64,000 nucleotides of DNA, taken from contig CAVSJF010000009.1 in the NCBI GenBank assembly GCA_963728155.1, positions 248,001 to 312,000 of the forward strand, written 5' to 3'. The number at the start of each line of letters is the position of its first letter. Within the stretch, counting starts at the first letter, position 1. This document shows, piece by piece, positions 46,055 to 55,806 of this stretch. Source of the stretch: JACVRW01 sp963728155. GTDB lineage: Bacteria; Actinomycetota; Thermoleophilia; Solirubrobacterales; Thermoleophilaceae. The notes under the pieces were generated by a model that worked only from the letters and a program-made list of their open reading frames with translations, was not told the origin of the DNA and made no database searches. The translations under genes and the position numbers were made by a program.

Positions 46055-47088
46055 CCGGCGATCCGTGACGCGATGTACTCGGCGTCGTCCTTGACCCAGC
46101 CGAGCAGCGCAGAGCCTCTGGTGTGCTGCCACGTGAGCCCGAGGAAGTAGAGCCCGGGCGACGCCGTGACCCCCCGCTCGTGGGACACGGCGCCCCGGGC
46201 GTCGAACACGGGCAGGTCGATCCACGAGTGGTCGACCCTGAAGCCGGTGGCCCAGATCACGGTGCCCACGCCGAGCGCCGTGCCGTCGGCGAACGTGACG
46301 TCGGTGCCTGAAGCGGCGGTGGCTCGGGGAAGCAGCCGCACGCCGTGGCGGCGCGCAAGCTTCCGCGGGCTCGAGCCCACGAGCACGTCGCGTTCTCGCG
46401 CCCGGCGCCCGATGCGCGAATCCCGGGTCTTGGTCATCACGCCAGTGGCCTTAAGGATCTGGAAGAGGTCGCGCCCCAGCACCCGCTGAGGGAGCGGCGT
46501 CTGGCGCGAGCCGACTGAGAGGTGGACCTCGTGTGAGCCAGAGAGCTCCTGGGCGATCTGGTAGCCCGTGTTGCCCCCGCCGACGACCAGCACCACGCCC
46601 GAGGGAACCTGTCCCGGCGCGCGGTAGTCGCCGCTGTGGAGCTGAAAGACCCGGTCGTCCAGGCCGCTTGCGATCTCCGGCACGATCGGGACCTGGAAGG
46701 GACCGGTGGCCACCACCACCTGGTCGGCCTCGTAGGTCCGGTCGTCGAGCTCGACGGCGTAGCCGTGATCCCCCCGCCGCAGCGCTCGTACACGGCTGGA
46801 GTACTGGACCGGCAATTCGAAGTGAGCCGCGTAATCGGCCACGTAGTCCGCCACCTCATCCCTTCCCGGGTAGCTGTCGGGGTCGCCCGGGAATGCTCGG
46901 CCCGGGAGGCTGTCGTAGCGGGTGGGCGTGAACAACCTGAGCGAGTCCCAGCGAGACCGCCAGGCCGCCCCCGGCTCGGCGGCGGCCTCGAGAATGGTGA
47001 AGCGCCGGCCCTGCCGGGCGAGGAAATACCCGATGGCGAGGCCGGCCTGGCCGCCACCGATGACCACGACCTCGTAGCGCTCGCTCAT
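46006..47088 (-). CDS. Flavin-dependent monooxygenase-like FAD/NAD(P) oxidoreductase
   Basis: 360-residue two-dinucleotide-fold enzyme: FAD loop VVVIGGGQAGLAIGYFLA, then AAWRSRWDSLRLFTP, the ATG motif VVVATGPFQVPIVP, NADP loop VVLVVGGGNTGYQIAQEL and WATGFRVDHSWIDLPVFD. It resembles FMO-like proteins and putative arsenate/thiol oxidoreductases such as CzcO. Reaction unknown. It is the last gene of the minus-strand run that starts with the amidohydrolase at 54273; eight bases separate it from the VOC gene. Confidence 0.87.
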   Translation of the reverse strand: MSERYEVVVIGGGQAGLAIGYFLARQGRRFTILEAAAEPGAAWRSRWDSLRLFTPTRYDSLPGRAFPGDPDSYPGRDEVADYVADYAAHFELPVQYSSRVRALRRGDHGYAVELDDRTYEADQVVVATGPFQVPIVPEIASGLDDRVFQLHSGDYRAPGQVPSGVVLVVGGGNTGYQIAQELSGSHEVHLSVGSRQTPLPQRVLGRDLFQILKATGVMTKTRDSRIGRRARERDVLVGSSPRKLARRHGVRLLPRATAASGTDVTFADGTALGVGTVIWATGFRVDHSWIDLPVFDARGAVSHERGVTASPGLYFLGLTWQHTRGSALLGWVKDDAEYIASRIAGQAAPIPVSARTRSSS

Positions 47089-47095
47089 CTCCGGC

Positions 47096-47461
47096 CTACG
47101 GGGCCATCGGCTGCCAGAGCTGGATTCCGTTGCCCTCCGGGTCGTGCAGCGTCGCGAAGCGCCCGTTCGGATAGCGCTCCGGATCGACCTCCACCGCTTC
47201 GCCGGCGGCCACCAGTTGCTCCACCATCGCGTCCAGATCCTCGACGCGGAAATTGATCATCCAGGTGTGCTCGGGCGGGCCGATCATCTCGGAGTCCTGG
47301 GCGAAGGGGGCGAAGACCGTGTCGCCCTCCTGCTGGTGCCAGGCTTCGTCGTCGTAGCTCTCGGGCACGGTCGTCACACCGAGCCGCTCCTGGTACCAGA
47401 GCGCGAGCGCGCCCGGATCGCGGGAGCGAAAGAAGAATCCGCCGATGCCGGTCACCCGCAC
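47096..47461 (-). CDS. VOC-family (glyoxalase/bleomycin-resistance fold) protein
   Basis: 121-residue two-module VOC protein: VTGIGGFFFRSRDPGALALWY opens the first beta-alpha-beta-beta-beta unit, MINFRVEDLDAMVEQLVAAG the second, and ATLHDPEGNGIQLWQP closes it with the usual metal-ligand Glu/His region. Could be a lyase, dioxygenase or binding protein. Sits between the carboxyltransferase and the monooxygenase in the same direction. Confidence 0.88.
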   Translation of the reverse strand: MRVTGIGGFFFRSRDPGALALWYQERLGVTTVPESYDDEAWHQQEGDTVFAPFAQDSEMIGPPEHTWMINFRVEDLDAMVEQLVAAGEAVEVDPERYPNGRFATLHDPEGNGIQLWQPMAP

Positions 47462-47489
47462 GCGACTCGCATCCGCACGCGACTCGCCA

Positions 47490-49056
47490 TTAGAGCGGGA
47501 TGTTCCCGTGCTTTCGCTTCGGACCCTCGACGCGTTTGGTCTGCAGCGTCTCGAGGGCGCGGATCAGCTTGGGGCGGGTCTCGTGGGGCACGATCACGTC
47601 GTCGATGTAGCCGCGCTCGGCCGCCGAGTAGGGGTTCGCGAAGCGCGCCTTGTAGTCGCCGATCAGCTTCTCGCGACGCTCGTCCGGGGTGGGGGAGGAC
47701 TGGATGTCGCGGCGGTGGATGATGTTCACCGCCCCCTCGGGACCCATCACCGCGACCTCGGCGCTCGGCCAGGCGAACACGAAGTCGGCCAGCATGTGCT
47801 TGGAGTTCATCACGTCGTAGGCGCCGCCGTAGGCCTTGCGAGTGATGATGGTCAGCTTGGGCACGGTCGCCTCGGTGAAGGCGTACAGCAGCTTGGCGCC
47901 GTGGCGGATGATGCCGCCCCATTCCTGCTCGGTGCCCGGCAGGAACCCGGGCACGTCCATGAAGGTCAGCAGAGGGATGTTGAACGCGTCGCAGAAGCGC
48001 ACGAAGCGCGCCGCCTTCTCCGAGGAGGCGATGTCGAGCACGCCGGCGAGCTGGTTGGGCTGGTTGCCCACCACGCCGACGGGCCTCCCGTTCAGCCGCG
48101 AGAAGCCCACGATGATGTTGCGCGCGAAGTGCTCCTGGACCTCGAAGAACTCGCCGTTGTCGACGAGCAGGTTTACCACGTCGCGCATGTCGTAGGGCTT
48201 GTTGGGGTTGTCGGGGACGATCGAGTCGAGCCCGGCCTCCTCGCGATCGGGGTCGTCGCCCGTGTCCATCTGCGGGGGCAGCTCGAGGTTGTTCTGGGGC
48301 AAGAAGGACATGAGGTAGCGCGCGTCCTCCAGGCAGCTCTCCTCGTCCTCGGAGGCGAAGTGGGCGACGCCCGGACTTCGAGTTGTGCGTCATGGCCCCG
48401 CCGAGCTCCTCGAACTCCACCTCCTCGCCGGTGACCGTCTTGATCACGTCTGGGCCGGTGATGAACATGTGCGAGGTCTCCTTGACCATGAAGATGAAGT
48501 CGGTCATGGCGGGGGAGTAGACGGCGCCGCCGGCACACGGCCCCATGACCAGCGAGATCTGCGGGATCACCCCGGAGCACTGCACGTTGCGCACGAACAC
48601 GTCGCCGTAGGCGCCCAGTGACACCACGCCCTCCTGGATGCGCGCGCCGCCGGAGTCGTTGATCCCGATCACCGGGCAGCCGATCCGGGCGGCCAGGTCC
48701 ATCACCTTCACGATCTTCTCGCCCATCACCTCGCCCAGCGAGCCCCCGAACACCGTGAAGTCCTGGGAGAAGACGCACACCGGGCGGCCGTCGATCTTGC
48801 CGTGACCGGTCACCACCGCGTCGCCCCACGGGCGGTTCTTGAGCATGTCGAACTCGGCCGTGCGGTGGCGCACGAAGGTGTCGAGCTCCTCGAAGGAGCC
48901 CGGGTCGAGGAGCTTCTCGATGCGCTCGCGGGCGGTCAGCTTGCCCTTGGCGTGCTGCTTCTCCTCCGCCTGGGGATTGGTGTGCGAAGCCTGCTCGCGC
49001 AGCTCGTGGAGCCGCTGCAGCTTCTCCTCGTAGGTCTCGGGTGACTTCTGGCGCAC
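47490..49056 (-). CDS. Acyl-CoA carboxylase beta chain (carboxyltransferase), frameshifted
   Basis: Transfers CO2 from carboxybiotin to an acyl-CoA, probably propionyl-CoA. About 521 residues after one base correction near 48372, which sits between EELGGAMTHNSKSG and HFASEDEE. N-terminal half: GKLTARERIEKLLDPGSFEE, GINDSGGARIQEGVVSLG, GPCAGGAVYSPAMTDF. C-terminal half: DVPGFLPGTEQEWGGIIRHG, RKAYGGAYDVMNSKHM, WPSAEVAVMGPEGAVNII. Close to the propionyl-CoA carboxylase PccB/AccD type. The partner alpha chain is at 24353-26116. Starts with GTG 18 bases after the GMC stop. Confidence 0.9.
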
Positions 49057-49074
49057 GCCGCCTCACCCTATTGG

Positions 49075-51042
49075 TCACGTCAGGCGCGCTGCCAGCCCGC
49101 GAGCGTTCAGGTGGGCGACGGACTGGATCGAGAAATGCGGGTTGACCCCCGTCGCACTCGGGAAGACCGAGCCGTCGCACACGTAGAGGTTGCGCGCATG
49201 CCAGGTCTGCCCGGTGGGGTCGCACACCGAGGTGGCTGGCGAGCCGCCCATCCGCGCGCTTCCCTGCAGGTGGAAGCCGAGCAGCTGGATGCGACCGGCG
49301 CCATAGCCTGCGGCGTCGCCGTCGCGCATCAAGCGCGCGCGGTCGCCGTCCCGGCCAGGGTCGTAGCCCACCCACTTCGCGTGCGAGGAGAAGATGCGCC
49401 GTGCGCCTGCCGCCTCGAGTAGCTCGGCCGCTCCGTCGATCCCGCGCCGCAGGTGGCCGCGATCGAAGTGCGACAGCTTGTAGCGGACCACGGGCTCTCC
49501 GTCGCGGCCCACACGAACCTCGCCACCGTCGCGGTCACGCAGCAGGACGCCCACCGGAGAGGTGTTCTGGGACGCCTCCATCAGGCCGAAGTGAGCCGCC
49601 CCGCCCTGCCACGGCATGAGCGGGATCTGCAGATGCGGGTGCAGCGGCGCGGTCTCGTAGATCACCCCGTAGCCGTCGCGGAGGTCGGCGTGCTCGTCGA
49701 CGTAGCGGGCCTGCATCACCCCGTCCACCCCGTTGACCTCCTCGTCGAAGATGCCGAACAGGGCCGCAACCGGGTGCACCTTCAGGTGCCTGCCGAGATT
49801 CTCGTTCTCGATTCCGGAGCGTTTGAGCAGTGCAGGGGTGTGAATCGCCCCGCACGCGGCGACCACGGCCCGAGCGCGCACGTTGAGGCGGTGCCCGCCG
49901 ACCGCCAACCCCTCCACCCCGCGGGCGGCACCGCCCTCCACGATCACCCGGTCGATTCGAGTGCGGACGATCAGGCGCGAGCCCCGCCGGTGGGCATCGG
50001 TGAGCCACGTCTTCACCGTCGACTGCTTCGCCCCCACGCGGCAGCCCAATCCGCAGTACCCGCATTCTTTGCCCTGCGCGCAGTTGCGCACGTTTCGGGG
50101 CTGCGCGCCGCTCGACCAGCCGAGCGACTGGGCGGCCTCCTGGAGGATGCGGTCCCGCTCGCCCGGGCGACTGTGCTCCTGGTTGACGCCGAGACGCTCG
50201 GCGACGGCGTCCAGCGACGCGGTGAACTCCGCCCCGGTGAAGGCCGGCACGCCGCGCGCCGCCCAGTCCTCGCGAATGGGGCCCGGGGTGCGGAACGAGG
50301 TCGTGTAGTTCACCACCGTTCCGCCGCCGAGGCACGAGCCGGCCACCAGGCCGATCGACTCGTCGTGCGAGGCGCTCGGCGCCCCCGAATAGAACTGAGT
50401 CAGAGCGGTGATCTCCGCGCCGTCGAAGTCCTCGTCGTCGTAGTAGCCGCCTGTCTCCACCACGACCACGTCGAGGCCTGCCTCCGACAGCACGCCTGCC
50501 ACCGGGCCGCCACCGGCGCCCGAGCCGACGACGACGACATCGCAGTCGAGTGCCGTGTCGCGTGTGATCTCCACAGGTTGTAGCGGCTTGGGTGGCGCCT
50601 CCTCGAGCCGGCCGAGCGGGCCGGGGTAGCCGATTGCGTCCCATGCCGGGTTGCGTGCTCCGTCCGGGCCCGGCAGCGCCCAGTAGAACAAGAGGGAGCC
50701 CTTGCGCAGGGCCTGGAAGGCCGCGCGGCGCTGGGGCGCCCGCGAGTGAGCCCAGGAGAGCAGTACCGTCTCGCGCTCCTCCCGTGGGAGCTCGGAGAAG
50801 CGGTTGAACCCGCCGCCTGCGAGCGCGGTGAGCGCCTTGGTGTCCCAGACCCCGAGCAGCTGCTGAAGCTGCTTGCGTTCGGCGGCACGCGGGTTGAGGG
50901 CCACCGCCCCGGCGATGGCGTCCGCCACCCCGAGCTCGTGCACTCCGGCGACGCCGTTCCCGTTCTGAGGTGGGCAGAAGGTGTCGCAGATCGCCTCGAG
51001 GGCGAGCAGTTGCTTGGGCGAGAGTTCGAAGGCGGCGGCCAT
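49075..51042 (-). CDS. GMC oxidoreductase of the long-chain alcohol oxidase type
   Basis: 655-residue FAD enzyme. The first 150 residues form a helical domain (LSPKQLLALEAICDTFCPP), as found in fatty alcohol oxidases. Then the FAD loop VVVVGSGAGGGPVAGVLSEAG, the family block LVAGSCLGGGTVVNYTTSF, a four-Cys segment (NCAQGKECGYCGLGCRVGAK), VVAACGAIHTPALLKRSG and the C-terminal FHLQGSARMGGSP and VNPHFSIQSVAHLNARGLA with the active-site His. Oxidises long-chain alcohols or sterol-like compounds. The gene begins one base after the sulfatase-fold gene ends. Confidence 0.88.
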   Translation of the reverse strand: MAAAFELSPKQLLALEAICDTFCPPQNGNGVAGVHELGVADAIAGAVALNPRAAERKQLQQLLGVWDTKALTALAGGGFNRFSELPREERETVLLSWAHSRAPQRRAAFQALRKGSLLFYWALPGPDGARNPAWDAIGYPGPLGRLEEAPPKPLQPVEITRDTALDCDVVVVGSGAGGGPVAGVLSEAGLDVVVVETGGYYDDEDFDGAEITALTQFYSGAPSASHDESIGLVAGSCLGGGTVVNYTTSFRTPGPIREDWAARGVPAFTGAEFTASLDAVAERLGVNQEHSRPGERDRILQEAAQSLGWSSGAQPRNVRNCAQGKECGYCGLGCRVGAKQSTVKTWLTDAHRRGSRLIVRTRIDRVIVEGGAARGVEGLAVGGHRLNVRARAVVAACGAIHTPALLKRSGIENENLGRHLKVHPVAALFGIFDEEVNGVDGVMQARYVDEHADLRDGYGVIYETAPLHPHLQIPLMPWQGGAAHFGLMEASQNTSPVGVLLRDRDGGEVRVGRDGEPVVRYKLSHFDRGHLRRGIDGAAELLEAAGARRIFSSHAKWVGYDPGRDGDRARLMRDGDAAGYGAGRIQLLGFHLQGSARMGGSPATSVCDPTGQTWHARNLYVCDGSVFPSATGVNPHFSIQSVAHLNARGLAARLT

Positions 51043-51043
51043 A

Positions 51044-52481
51044 TCAGGAGACGTAGACTGGCAGCGAGCCCCCGGTGCGGGCCGTGATGAGCGCTTCCAG
51101 CTCCTCCGTCACGTCGGGGTGCTCGGCGGCCACGTCGCGCGCCTCGCCGGGATCCGCGGCCAGGTCGTAGAGCCGAGGGCGGGCCAGGGCGTTGTCGGCC
51201 ATGTAGGCCCAGCGCTCGTCGCGCAGGAAGTGATTGTTCGACCAGCCCCCGTAGGTGAAGGGCCGTTTTTCGGGCGCCGAGCCCGCGAGCAGCGGCGAGA
51301 GATCGGCCCCCTCCATCTCGGCGGGCACCGAGAGCCCCGCCATGGCCAGGATCGTCGGCGCCAGGTCGTGCGTGGAGGCGAAGTAGCTCGACTTCTTTCC
51401 CGCGCCGCGGCCGGCGGGGTCGACGATCACCATCGGCACCTGAGTCAGCTCGGGATGCAGGGCGGTCGAGATCTTCCCCACCCAGCCGTGCTCACCCAGC
51501 TGGATGCCGTGGTCGCTCGTCAGCACGATCACCGTTTCGCGCTCGAGGTCCAGCCGGCGCAGCCGCTCGATGAGCGTGCCGAGCCAGCGGTCGGTCATGG
51601 CCACCTCGGCCGCGTAGAGCACCCGCATGCGCTCCACCAGCGGCCCGGCCTCCTGTTCGCCGACCCAGTCCTCGACCTTTCCGTAGCGCGGCATCGCGGG
51701 CTCCGGCCCGCGCCAGCTGCCGTCGTCGAGTGGATCGGTGTACGTGCGCGGCGGCGTCCAGGGCTCGTGCGGCTCGTAGGTGTCGACCACGAGCGCGAAC
51801 GGCCGCTGCTTCGCCGCCGTGTTCAGGGCATCCACGGCGGAGGTGCACACCCGCGCGGCGAAGGAGCGGCGCTCGTCCTGCGAGTAGTCGGCGTTGGCGA
51901 TGTACTGCCGAACGCGCTCGCTCATGCCCGCGTCGCGAACGGCGGGGTGCAACCATCGGCGCAGCGTTTCGGGATCCACGGGCCCGTCGCGGCCACCGAT
52001 CTGGCCGCCGTGGCGAACGAAGAGGTCGAAGCTGTCGCGCAGGGGCTCGTAGGAGACGAGAAGCCGAGGAACGGGTTGTCGGTCACGTACCCGGTCCACC
52101 ATCCACTCCGGCGCAGTACAGAGGTGAACGCGCTATCGGGGTCGTCGATGGCGCCAGCCCGGCTGGCGAGAGCCCCCGATGGTCCTCCCAGCCGCGAAAG
52201 GGAAACATGCGCCGGCCGGAAAGGATCGAGTTGCGCGCCGGCACCGTGGGCATCGCCTCGGGGAAGGCGCGCGTGAAGCTCAGGCCGCGAGCCGCCAGGG
52301 CGTCGAAGGTCGGCGTGGGCGCGAGCGGGCCGTAGGCGTGATCGGCCCGCAGGCTGTCGACGATGATCACCAGGACGTTGGGGCCGGCCCGGCGGGCTGG
52401 GTCGCGCGTGCAGGCGCTCGCCCATGCAATTCCCGCGGCGGCCGCCCCGCCGGCGAGGAATTGTCGGCGCGTAGGCGTCAA
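51044..52481 (-). CDS. Sulfatase-fold hydrolase with Thr in the nucleophile position, copy A, frameshifted
   Basis: Alkaline-phosphatase-superfamily protein (PF00884 fold) with an N-terminal Tat-like signal (TPTRRQFLAGGAAAAGIAW). The metal-binding start is NVLVIIVDSLRADHAYG; the site where sulfatases have C/S-x-P-x-R reads TVPARNSILSGRRMFPF; LTSDHGIQLGEHGWVGK carries the second metal ligands. Frames change near 52155 and 52070. The TTG start overlaps the stop of the amidohydrolase by four bases. With Thr as nucleophile it is more likely a phosphatase, phosphodiesterase or transferase than a sulfatase. Confidence 0.75.
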
Positions 52482-54273
52482 GCCCGGTGGACGACCCCGC
52501 CAACCATCGTGAGCGCGACCTTCGCCTTCGACACCCGCTCCAGCCGCACGCGCAGGAGATCGCGGTCGAGCACGATCAGGTCGGCGGCGTAGCCCTCCCG
52601 GATCTGGCCGGTGAGGCTCTCCTGGTGGAGTTGGAAGGCGCTGTTGCGAGTGTGCATCGCGAGGACACGCAGGCTCAGGCCCTCCTGCGCGAACAGGGGC
52701 TTCTCGTAGCCCTCGTACACCTCGTCGGCCTTGCGGTTGACCGCGATCTCGATCTGGCGGAAGGGCAGCAGCGGGTCGACCGGCCAGTCGCTTCCGCCGC
52801 ACAGCCGGGCGCCCGCTTGCGCCAGGCTTCCCGGCCGGATAGGTGTAGCGCCAGCGCTTCTCACCCACGTACGGCCGCAGCGCGTCGACGGTGTACGAGT
52901 CACGTCCGGCCCAGTGCATCTGCATGCTCGGCGCAGAACCCCGAGCTCCTTGAAGCGCTTGGAAGTCCTGCGGATCCATCAGCTCCAGGTGGGTGATCGT
53001 GTGGCGGTTGTCGGTGGCCTGGTTCGGGGGATTGCGCGCGTGCTCGAAGGCATCGAGGGCGGAGCGGAGGGCCCGGTCGCCGATGGCGTGCACGTGCACC
53101 TGCCAGCCGGCCGCGTCGAGGGGCGTCGATCGCGCGGTTGGCCACGCGCTGGCGGAGAGTAGGTCGGGCCGCGGCTCTTGCCCGCCACCCAGCGAGGGTT
53201 TCGCTTCGTGCCCTTGTTCACCCGGTAGGGCTGGAGCAGCGCCGCGGTCTGGGTCGGGTACTCGATCACTCCGTCGAAGAACATCTTGACCGTTGCCGAT
53301 CGTCCACCCTCCGGCTCGGGCGTAGGCCGCATCGCAGCCCCGAGCCCGGGCCAGCACGCTCGGGGTCCCCCGCGGCCTGGCGACGGGAACGTTGATGGCT
53401 CACCTCGACGTGCCGGATGCTTCCAGCGGGCCGCGTCGGCCACCGCGGCCAGCGCCGCCAGCTCCCGACGGCGCCCACCGACGCGTCTGAGGTAGGAGGT
53501 GACCCGCCTGGGCCATCTTTCCTCGTCGTCCGGCCCCTGAAGGGCGTCGGTGTTCTGTTTCGGTGGTGGAGCGGCGGGATCTTGGTCGGAGTACGAGCCC
53601 GATCGCGTTGTCCCGCAATACCCCGTCGGCCCCGGCTCCGGCCCGCGCTCGATCCTGCCGCCTGCGGGGGGTTGGCTGTGGATTCTTCGTGACCGCCGGC
53701 GATCTCCAGCGCGCCAGTTGGCCACCGCCGTATCGCCGCTGAGGTCAGCGACGATGATGGGCCGCCTCGTGGGCAACCGGTCGAGGCCCTCCTTGGTGGG
53801 CTGGCGGTCCATGCCCGGAGGGCTCCCACAGTCCGACCGACAGCCAGCCGTCAGGCTCTTGGTCGGAGGGGCGAGAGCTTGCGGATCGCCGCGACGAGTC
53901 CTGAGGTCGAGTTGCGGTAGTCGAGGCGTGGGCTCGGTCAGCGCGAGGCCCCCGCCCAGCGGATGGCAGTGGCCGTCGTGAATACCCGGCATGAGCGTGC
54001 GGCCGCGCAGGCGACCACCTCGGCGGCGGGGCCGATGTGAGCGGCGGCTCCGCTGTCCGAGCCGACGTAGGCGATCCGCCCGCCGCTGACCGCCACCGCC
54101 TCGGCCACCCGGTCGCCGCGCATGGTGAGCACATGGCCGCCGCGGAACAAGATCTCGGCGGGCGCCGGTTGCTGCGCCGCTGCCATGGCCGGCACGCCCA
54201 GCGCCGTTCCCGCCGCGAGCGCGGCTCCGTCGCGCACGAAGCGACGACGCGAGATGCCTCCTCCTCCAGTCAT
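52478..54273 (-). CDS. Exported amidohydrolase of the YtcJ type, many frameshifts
   Basis: Metal-dependent amidohydrolase with a Tat signal (ISRRRFVRDGAALAAGTALG). Readable blocks in order: ILFRGGHVLTMRGDRVAEAV, the metal motif GIHDGHCHPLGGGLAL (HxH), KMFFDGVIEYPTQTAALLQPY, WQVHVHAIGDRALRSALDAF, SMQMHWAGRDSYTVDALRPY, AGARLCGGSDWPVDPLLPF and the C-terminal GYAADLIVLDRDLLRVRL. At least six base errors separate these blocks, most between 53100 and 53950. The family hydrolyses N-substituted formamides or related amides. First gene of a long minus-strand run; 13 bases from the divergent sulfatase-fold gene. Confidence 0.75.
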
Positions 54274-54286
54274 CGCGCGAACGCTA

Positions 54287-55796
54287 ATGTCCTGCTCGTC
54301 TCGACGCGTCCTCCAGCACAGAAGGTCGGACGCGACGGCACTTCATCGGCGTGCGGGTGCTTCCGCCGCCGGTGTGACCCTTCTCGGCTCGAGCGCCTGC
54401 CGCAGCGAGTCGAAGGGGTCCTCCGACCGGCCGAACGTGCTGCTCGTCATCCTCGACCCGTGCGTAGCGACTTCGTCGCTGCCTACGGATCGCCGCGCGC
54501 GTGCGCACCTGAGCATCGACGCCCTCGCCGCGCAGGGGGTCCGTTTCACCCGCTTCTTCCCCGAGGCGATGCCCACCGTGCCGGCGCGGCGGACGATCAT
54601 GACCGGCCGGCTACGTTTCCCTTCCGCGGCTGGAAACGGGCTCCCGATCTCGGGCGCGGGCCGGGAGCGGCGCCAATCGACGACCTGCGCCAGGTCTTCA
54701 CCAGCGAGCTCTCGCGGGCCGGGTACTGGACCGCCTCGGCCAGCGACAACCCCTTCCTCGGCTTTACCAAGTCGTTTCGGCCCTTTCGGCTGAGCTTCGA
54801 CCGCTACGTGTCGGTGGAGGGCCACAGCGGCTTTCGCAACGACCCCGCGACGGTGACCGACGCCCAGCTCGAGCGCTGGCTGCCCGACGGCCTGCGCGAC
54901 GACGACCGCTACGTCGAGGGCATGCGCAAGTACCTGGCCAACACCGGGTACGGCAGGGACGCCACCGATCAACGCCGCGGAGTCTTCGTCAGGGCACCAA
55001 GCTGCTCAGGGAGGCCGCCGAGCACAGCCCTTCGCGCTCGTGGCGGATTCCTTCGATCCGTACGAGCCGTGGTCGCCGCCCCCCGAGCTCACCCGCCAGT
55101 ACGCGGACCCGTCCTACGCGGCCCCAATCCGGGCACCGCCCGCTACACCCGGGCCGAGACCTACCTCGAGCCGGGCGAGCTGCGTCAGATGAACGCCGTG
55201 TACGGGGCTTCGCTGACCAACGCGGACCGCTGGCTGGGGGAGTTCATGGCCCGCTTTCGCGACCTCGGCCTGCACGAGAACACGGCCGTGGTGTTCCTGA
55301 GCGACCACGGGATCCTGCTGGGCGAGCGGGGCTGGACGGGCAAGATCGCGCAGGAGCTGCATCCCGAGCTGATCCAGGTTCCGTGCGTGATGGTCGACCC
55401 CGCGGGCCGGGGCGCGGGCACGACGAGCTCTTACTTCGCGTCCACCCACGACGTCGCCCCGACGCTGATGTCGATGGCTGGCGTGCAGCCCCCGGCGTAC
55501 ATGGAGGGCGAGGACCTATCGCCCCTGTTCGACGGCGGCAGCCGTCGGAGCGCCCCTACGCCTACGGCGGCTACTTCAACCACATGTACGTCCGCAACGG
55601 CGGCTGGTCCTACGTGGCCGACAACCGCGGCGGCCACAGGGAGCTGTTCGACCTGACCCTCGATCCGGCCGAGCTTCACAACGTGGCGAGCGAGGAGCGC
55701 GCGGTTCAGGAGGAGATGCACGCCTGGCCGGTCGAGCGGATCGGCGGGCTGCCTCCGTTCTACCAGGGCGAGGCGGTGGCGCCGGTCAAGCGCTGA
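54287..55796 (+). CDS. Sulfatase-fold hydrolase with Thr in the nucleophile position, copy B, frameshifted
   Basis: Paralogue of copies A and C. The N-terminus has twin arginines and a hydrophobic stretch (GASAAGVTLLGSSACRS), then RPNVLLVILDP, EAMPTVPARRTIMTGR at the nucleophile site, SDNPFLGFTKSFRPFRLSFD, VADSFDPYEPWSPPPELTRQ, LSDHGILLGERGWTGKIAQE and AYGGYFNHMYVRNGGWSYVA. Breaks are needed near 54450, 54620, 54985, 55110 and 55540. It is the only one of the three on the plus strand and is divergent from the amidohydrolase with 13 bases between start codons. Confidence 0.72.
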
Positions 55797-55806
55797 GGAG
55801 CGCGGC

